9,553 bases of DNA. Origin: Marivivens sp. (lineage in GTDB: Bacteria > Pseudomonadota > Alphaproteobacteria > Rhodobacterales > Rhodobacteraceae). Positions 6,264 through 9,553 of this stretch are shown here, piece after piece (position 1 is the stretch's first letter; each line of letters starts with the position of its first letter). The notes beneath the pieces are model-generated. The model saw only the letters and a list, made by a program, of their open reading frames with translations. It was not told where the DNA came from and did not search any database. Both the position numbers and the translations under genes were made by a program. The stretch lies in NCBI GenBank assembly GCA_024642185.1, contig JAHEBR010000069.1, positions 1 to 9,553 on the forward strand, given 5' to 3'.

Positions 6264-6299
6264 AACAGTCTTGGCTCCAAAGCTGCGAAATTGCCAGTT

Positions 6300-6311
6300 G
6301 TTAGCGCTAAC
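6300..6311. promoter_or_regulatory. Putative LacI/GalR-family operator GTTAGCGCTAAC before edd
   Basis: This perfect 12-bp palindrome with a central CpG lies 42 bases before the edd ATG. LacI/GalR-family operators are typically palindromes around a central CG, and gluconate or Entner-Doudoroff genes are commonly controlled by such repressors, so this is the most plausible control site of edd-eda. A TTGCCA at 6291-6296 and a weak TATCGA at 6312-6317 flank it (spacer 15), so it may lie between or over promoter elements. The promoter itself is uncertain, and no LacI-type gene is inside the window. Confidence 0.6.
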
Positions 6312-6343
6312 TATCGATGCTAGGAGGTGCCGTCCCAGCTAGC

Positions 6344-6347
6344 GGAG
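6344..6347 (+). promoter_or_regulatory. Shine-Dalgarno GGAG deciding the edd start
   Basis: GGAG with a 6-base spacer precedes the ATG at 6354. The upstream in-frame GTG at 6327 lies inside another AGGAGG run (6322-6327) and has no proper site of its own, so 6354 is preferred. It gives a protein of nearly the same length as E. coli Edd. Confidence 0.6.
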
Positions 6348-6353
6348 CAGATC

Positions 6354-8159
6354 ATGACGCTGAACGCGACAATCAACGATGTCACGGAACGTATCCGCAA
6401 GCGGAGCGAACCCGGCCGTTCGGCCTATCTCGCCCGCATGGCCGCCGCCGCCGAGGCAGGTCCGCGTCGCGCACATCTGAGCTGTGGTAATCAGGCCCAT
6501 GCCTATGCGGCCATGGGCGCAGACAAGGCGGCGCTGGCCGCAGGCCGCACGCCCAATATCGGTATCATCACCGCCTATAACGATATGCTTTCGGCGCATC
6601 AGCCCTACGAAGCCTATCCCACCCTGATCCGCGAGGCGGCGCGCAAGGCGGGCGCCACGGCGCAGGTGGCGGGCGGCGTTCCGGCCATGTGCGATGGTGT
6701 CACCCAAGGCCAGACCGGCATGGAGCTGTCGCTCTTCAGCCGCGATGTGATCGCGCTGGCCGCAGGCGTGGGCCTGTCGCACAACACCTTCGACGCGACC
6801 CTCTATCTCGGCGTCTGCGACAAGATCGTGCCGGGCCTTGTCATGGCGGCGGCGACCTTCGGCTATTTGCCTGCGATCTTCCTGCCTGCCGGACCGATGA
6901 CCTCGGGCATCCCGAACGACGAAAAAGCCAAGGTGCGCCAGAAATTCGCCACCGGAGAGGCCACGCGCGACGAGTTGATGGCCTCGGAGATGGCCTCCTA
7001 CCACGGCCCCGGCACCTGCACCTTCTATGGCACCGCCAACTCCAACCAGATGCTGATGGAGTTCATGGGGCTCCACCTGCCCGGCGCAAGTTTCGTCAAT
7101 CCCGGCACGCCCCTGCGCGAGGCGCTGACCATCGCGGGCGCCGAACGGGCGCTTGAGATTACCGCCCTTGGCAACGATTACCGCCCCGCCAGCGCCATCC
7201 TCGACGAGCGCAGCTTCGTCAACGGCATCGTTGGCCTCATGGCCACCGGCGGCTCGACCAACCTTGTCCTGCACCTTCCGGCCATGGCGCGGGCGGCGGG
7301 GATCGCCCTGACGCTTGAGGATTTCGCCGATATCTCGCGCGTGACGCCCTTGATGGCCAAGGTCTATCCCAATGGCCTGGCCGACGTGAACCATTTCCAC
7401 GCCGCAGGCGGCCTTGCCTATATGATTGGCGATCTTCTCGCCGATGGCCTTTTGCACGACGACACGGTGACAGTCGCGGGCGATGGGCTTGGGCTTTATA
7501 CCCGCGAGCCGAAACTGGGCCTGAATGGCCTGACTTATGTGGATGGTCCGGGCAAAAGCGCTAATGACCGCATCCTGCGCCCCGCCTCCGATCCGTTCAG
7601 CCCGACCGGAGGTGTCGTCCAGCTGGACGGCAATCTCGGCCACGGCGTTATCAAGGTCTCGGCCGTGGCGGCCGACCGGCACATCATCGAAGCCCCCGCC
7701 CGCATCTTCCACGATCAGGACGCGGTGAAGGCCGCCTTCCAGAAGGGCGAGTTTACCTCCGATGTGGTGGTCGTCGTCCGTTTCCAAGGGCCGAAATCCA
7801 ACGGCATGCCCGAGCTGCACGGCCTGACGCCGATCCTCTCGGTTCTGCAAGACCGCGGCCTGCGGGTGGCGCTTGTCACCGATGGCCGGATGTCGGGCGC
7901 CTCGGGCAAGGTTCCTGCCGCGATCCACGTCAGCCCCGAGGCCGCAGACGGCGGCCCCCTTGCGCGCCTGCGCGATGGCGATATGGTCCGGCTCGATGCG
8001 GACAAGGGCACGCTCGAGGCGGTCGGCGTCGATCTTTCGACCCGCGCCCCCGCCGAGGCCGATCTGACCGGCAATGGCACCGGCGTCGGGCGCGAGCTTT
8101 TCGACGTCTTCCGCAAGAATGTCGGCCTCGCCTCGACCGGCGCGGCTGTTGTTGTCTAA
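6354..8159 (+). CDS. edd: Phosphogluconate dehydratase
   Basis: This 601-residue cytosolic iron-sulfur enzyme (E. coli Edd has 603) dehydrates 6-phosphogluconate to 2-keto-3-deoxy-6-phosphogluconate (KDPG), the first dedicated step of the Entner-Doudoroff pathway. It belongs to the IlvD/Edd family. Family signature 1 is around GVCDKIVPG (153-161), and signature 2 is DGRMSGASGKVPAAIHVSPE (510-529). By comparison with dihydroxyacid dehydratase, Cys155 (CDK) and Cys222 (GPGTCTFYGTANSN) are likely cluster ligands. Other conserved parts are LSCGNQ (42-47), AYNDMLSAHQPYE (74-86), GGVPAMCDGVTQGQ (107-120) and ATGGSTN (297-303). The gene is intact. eda follows after 15 bases, so the two form an operon. 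Control by a LacI-type repressor at 6300-6311 is likely but unproven. Identity is very secure. Confidence 0.98.
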   Translation: MTLNATINDVTERIRKRSEPGRSAYLARMAAAAEAGPRRAHLSCGNQAHAYAAMGADKAALAAGRTPNIGIITAYNDMLSAHQPYEAYPTLIREAARKAGATAQVAGGVPAMCDGVTQGQTGMELSLFSRDVIALAAGVGLSHNTFDATLYLGVCDKIVPGLVMAAATFGYLPAIFLPAGPMTSGIPNDEKAKVRQKFATGEATRDELMASEMASYHGPGTCTFYGTANSNQMLMEFMGLHLPGASFVNPGTPLREALTIAGAERALEITALGNDYRPASAILDERSFVNGIVGLMATGGSTNLVLHLPAMARAAGIALTLEDFADISRVTPLMAKVYPNGLADVNHFHAAGGLAYMIGDLLADGLLHDDTVTVAGDGLGLYTREPKLGLNGLTYVDGPGKSANDRILRPASDPFSPTGGVVQLDGNLGHGVIKVSAVAADRHIIEAPARIFHDQDAVKAAFQKGEFTSDVVVVVRFQGPKSNGMPELHGLTPILSVLQDRGLRVALVTDGRMSGASGKVPAAIHVSPEAADGGPLARLRDGDMVRLDADKGTLEAVGVDLSTRAPAEADLTGNGTGVGRELFDVFRKNVGLASTGAAVVV

Positions 8160-8174
8160 CCTGAGGGAACCCGC

Positions 8175-8810
8175 ATGACCCCCGAACACGCCTCTGATCT
8201 CACCCGTCAGGTTTGCGAGCTTGCGCCTGTGATTCCGGTTCTGGTGATCGACGATGCCGCCAAGGCCGAGGGCCTTGCGCAGGCGCTCATCGCCGGTGGC
8301 CTTCCGGCGCTTGAAGTGACGTTGCGCACCCCGGCCGCGCTGGAAGCGATTGCCGAAATGGCCAAGGTCGCGGGTGGGGTTGTTGGCGCCGGAACGCTTC
8401 TGACCACCGCCGATGTGGAAGCCGCCAAGAAGGCCGGCGCTGTCTTCGGCGTCGCGCCCGGCGCGACCGACCGGCTTCTCGATGCCTGCGAGGCCAATGA
8501 CCTGCCGCTTTTGCCCGGTGCCGCCACCTCGACCGAGGTGATGCGGCTTCTCGAGCGCGGCTATACCATGCAGAAATTCTTCCCCGCCGAGGCCAACGGC
8601 GGCGCCAAGGCGCTCAAGGCCATCGGCGCGCCGCTGCCCAAGGTCAAGTTCTGCCCCACCGGCGGGATCACCCTTGAGAACGCCCACGATTACCTGAGCC
8701 TTGCCAACACGATCTGCGTCGGCGGCAGCTGGGTCGCGCCTGCCAACCTCGTCCGCGCGGGCGACTGGGCGGCGATCACCGCGCTCGCGGCGGAAGCCTC
8801 GATGCTCTGA
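8175..8810 (+). CDS. eda: KDPG (2-keto-3-deoxy-6-phosphogluconate) aldolase
   Basis: This 211-residue class I aldolase of the KHG/KDPG family cleaves KDPG to pyruvate and glyceraldehyde 3-phosphate in the cytosol, completing the Entner-Doudoroff pathway with edd just upstream. The TIM-barrel active site is visible. Glu47 in ALEVTLRT (46-52) is the proton-transfer residue and Arg51 contacts the substrate carboxylate. GAGT (71-74) follows, and the Schiff-base Lys134 is in MQKFFPAE (132-139). The phosphate-binding part includes PTGGI (161-165) and VGGSW (182-186). The family motif after the fourth strand reads FGVAPG where FxVSPG is common, a conservative change. The start at 8175 has GAGGGA 6 bases upstream (8163-8168). 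Length and active-site residues match E. coli Eda (213 residues), so the enzyme should be active. Confidence 0.97.
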   Translation: MTPEHASDLTRQVCELAPVIPVLVIDDAAKAEGLAQALIAGGLPALEVTLRTPAALEAIAEMAKVAGGVVGAGTLLTTADVEAAKKAGAVFGVAPGATDRLLDACEANDLPLLPGAATSTEVMRLLERGYTMQKFFPAEANGGAKALKAIGAPLPKVKFCPTGGITLENAHDYLSLANTICVGGSWVAPANLVRAGDWAAITALAAEASML

Positions 8811-8858
8811 ACCCTTGCCAGACGCGCCACAAACGGCGAGGATCGCGCATCACCCGAC

Positions 8859-8865
8859 GGAGAGG
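8859..8865 (+). promoter_or_regulatory. Shine-Dalgarno of the VOC protein gene
   Basis: GGAGAGG precedes the ATG at 8869, with a spacer of 6 bases from the GGAG core. This decides against an in-frame extension back to 8701 that would overlap eda and has a low-complexity Arg/Ser/Ala composition typical of a shadow reading. Confidence 0.65.
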
Positions 8866-8868
8866 CAC

Positions 8869-9345
8869 ATGGTCAAGGCTCAGAGCATCCGCACCTGCCT
8901 TTGGTTCGAGACAGCCGCCGAAGAGGCGGCCCGGTTCTACGTCTCGCTTTTCGATGACGCCGAGATCACGCAGGTGTTTCCGATGCGCGGCGGCGGCGGT
9001 GACGGGGCGTTTCTCGTCCAATGGACGATGCTGGGCCAGAAGTTCAGCGCGATGAATGGCGGGCCGGGCTTTCCCCACAGCGCGGCAGCGTCGATTGATG
9101 TCGGTGTCGAAACCCAGGCCGAGGTGGATCACCTGTGGGATGCGTTGATAGCCAACGGCGGCGCTCCGGGGCGCTGCGGCTGGCTGACCGACCGGTTCGG
9201 CATCAGCTGGCAGATCATCCCCGAGGCCCTGCCCCGCCTGATGGCAACATCCGACGGCGCGGCGGCCCAGCGGGTCACCCAGGCGATGCTGAAGATGTCA
9301 AAGCTTGAGACCGCAGCGCTCGAGGCTGCCGCCAAGGGCGATTAG
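8869..9345 (+). CDS. VOC family protein, PhnB-like (3-demethylubiquinone-9 3-methyltransferase-type glyoxalase fold)
   Basis: The 158-residue protein shows the PhnB-like vicinal oxygen chelate pattern: TCLWFETAAEEAARFYVSLF (9-28), a central FLVQWTMLGQKFSAMNGGP (48-66), and SIDVGVETQAEVDHLWDALI (75-94). It ends with GRCGWLTDRFGISWQIIP (101-118), the usual D-x-F/Y-G-x-x-W-Q motif. The C-terminal helix with a repeated V-T-Q-A-M-L-K-M-S-K-L pattern is common in this group. The old name 3-demethylubiquinone methyltransferase is an annotation carry-over and should not be taken as the activity; the true substrate is unknown. The gene begins 58 bases after eda in the same direction with its own ribosome binding site. 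It may share the edd-eda transcript, since I see no terminator between them. Its stop TAG overlaps the stop of the convergent gene (9342-9345). Confidence 0.88.
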   Translation: MVKAQSIRTCLWFETAAEEAARFYVSLFDDAEITQVFPMRGGGGDGAFLVQWTMLGQKFSAMNGGPGFPHSAAASIDVGVETQAEVDHLWDALIANGGAPGRCGWLTDRFGISWQIIPEALPRLMATSDGAAAQRVTQAMLKMSKLETAALEAAAKGD

Positions 9346-9553
9346 GCCTGCATCCGCCCGGCCCGGCCGCCACGGCGGCGCGGACCAGATCCCTCTTCGA
9401 GCGCGGCCATCAAGGTCGTGGTCATCGGATGGCCCGCGGGCTCGTCCGCGTGGCGGGTCAGAAGCGCCCGCACCTGCGCGCGCGGGTCGGCGCCAAGCGG
9501 CACGCCAAGCGCCCAGTCGAGAAAGATCGAGCGGCACTCGGGCGCGCTTATCC
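9342..9553 (-). CDS. Conserved hypothetical protein, C-terminal part (5' truncated by window edge)
   Basis: A minus-strand frame runs open from the window end to a TAA at 9342-9344. It gives 69 residues that begin ISAPECRSIFLDWALGVPLG and end in an Arg/Gly-rich tail (PRRRGGRAGRMQA). The frame has natural composition (an acidic and aliphatic helix with ALLTRHADEP, then HPMTTTLMAALEEG), unlike the other frames here, which are rich in Arg, Ala and Pro. I recall small Rhodobacteraceae proteins with a similar SAPECR-IFLDWAL motif, but no named function. The start lies outside the window. It is convergent with the VOC gene, and their stop codons overlap by two bases. Reality of the gene is moderately secure, function unknown. 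Confidence 0.7.
   Translation of the reverse strand, partial: ISAPECRSIFLDWALGVPLGADPRAQVRALLTRHADEPAGHPMTTTLMAALEEGSGPRRRGGRAGRMQA

Noticed and set aside
6339..8687. Long open minus-strand frame (782 codons) antisense to edd and eda
   Set aside because: It lies entirely opposite two unmistakable enzymes. Its translation is Gly/Arg/His-rich without domains, as expected from third-position GC bias opposite a real gene.
8825..8838. Hairpin CGCC-ACAAAC-GGCG between eda and the VOC gene
   Set aside because: The stem is only four base pairs and no T-run follows, so it does not support a terminator.
9298..9537. Minus-strand 79-codon frame at the right end
   Set aside because: It is Arg/Gly/Pro-rich, overlaps the end of the VOC gene, and is out of frame with the more natural reading ending at 9342.

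Overview
The window reads as chromosomal DNA of a high-GC alphaproteobacterium, most likely a member of the Rhodobacteraceae. This rests on the GC-rich codon usage and on my recollection of very similar proteins in that family: the VWA protein, the RlmI-like methyltransferase with its PIN partner, the small lipoprotein, and the Entner-Doudoroff pair. No database search was possible. There are twelve protein-coding genes, packed tightly, and the first and last run off the window ends. I see no rRNA, tRNA, CRISPR array, insertion sequence, prophage or transposase. No stretch above 300 bases lacks a gene.

Left part (1-3751). Three plus-strand genes overlap by one to four bases: the C-terminal part of a CoxE-like VWA protein, a 117-residue single-pass membrane protein, and a DedA-family membrane protein. 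This unit meets a 70-residue minus-strand gene in a stop-on-stop overlap at CTAG. Divergent from that small gene is a LysR-type regulator with somewhat lower GC than its surroundings. A compact, membrane-anchored M48 metalloprotease follows, and its stop codon again overlaps the next, convergent gene at CTAG.

Middle (3748-6138, minus strand). In transcription order these are a DUF6778-like lipoprotein, an RlmI-like SAM-dependent rRNA methyltransferase, and a PIN-domain protein. The methyltransferase stop and PIN start share ATGA, and the PIN gene has no Shine-Dalgarno of its own, so translation is probably coupled. Joint rRNA modification and RNA cleavage or quality control is a reasonable hypothesis.

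Right part (6139-9553). A relatively AT-rich 215-bp divergent intergenic region holds three perfect inverted repeats. The one nearest edd (GTTAGCGCTAAC) looks like a LacI/GalR-family operator. edd and eda follow 15 bases apart and encode the two dedicated Entner-Doudoroff enzymes, which turn 6-phosphogluconate into pyruvate and glyceraldehyde 3-phosphate. Next comes a PhnB-like VOC protein, then the C-terminal end of a convergent conserved hypothetical gene whose stop overlaps that of the VOC gene.

Most of this is ordinary core chromosome. The points most worth a second look are the methyltransferase-PIN pair, the overlapping VWA / small membrane protein / DedA unit, the palindrome-rich promoter region before edd, and three convergent gene pairs that share stop codons.
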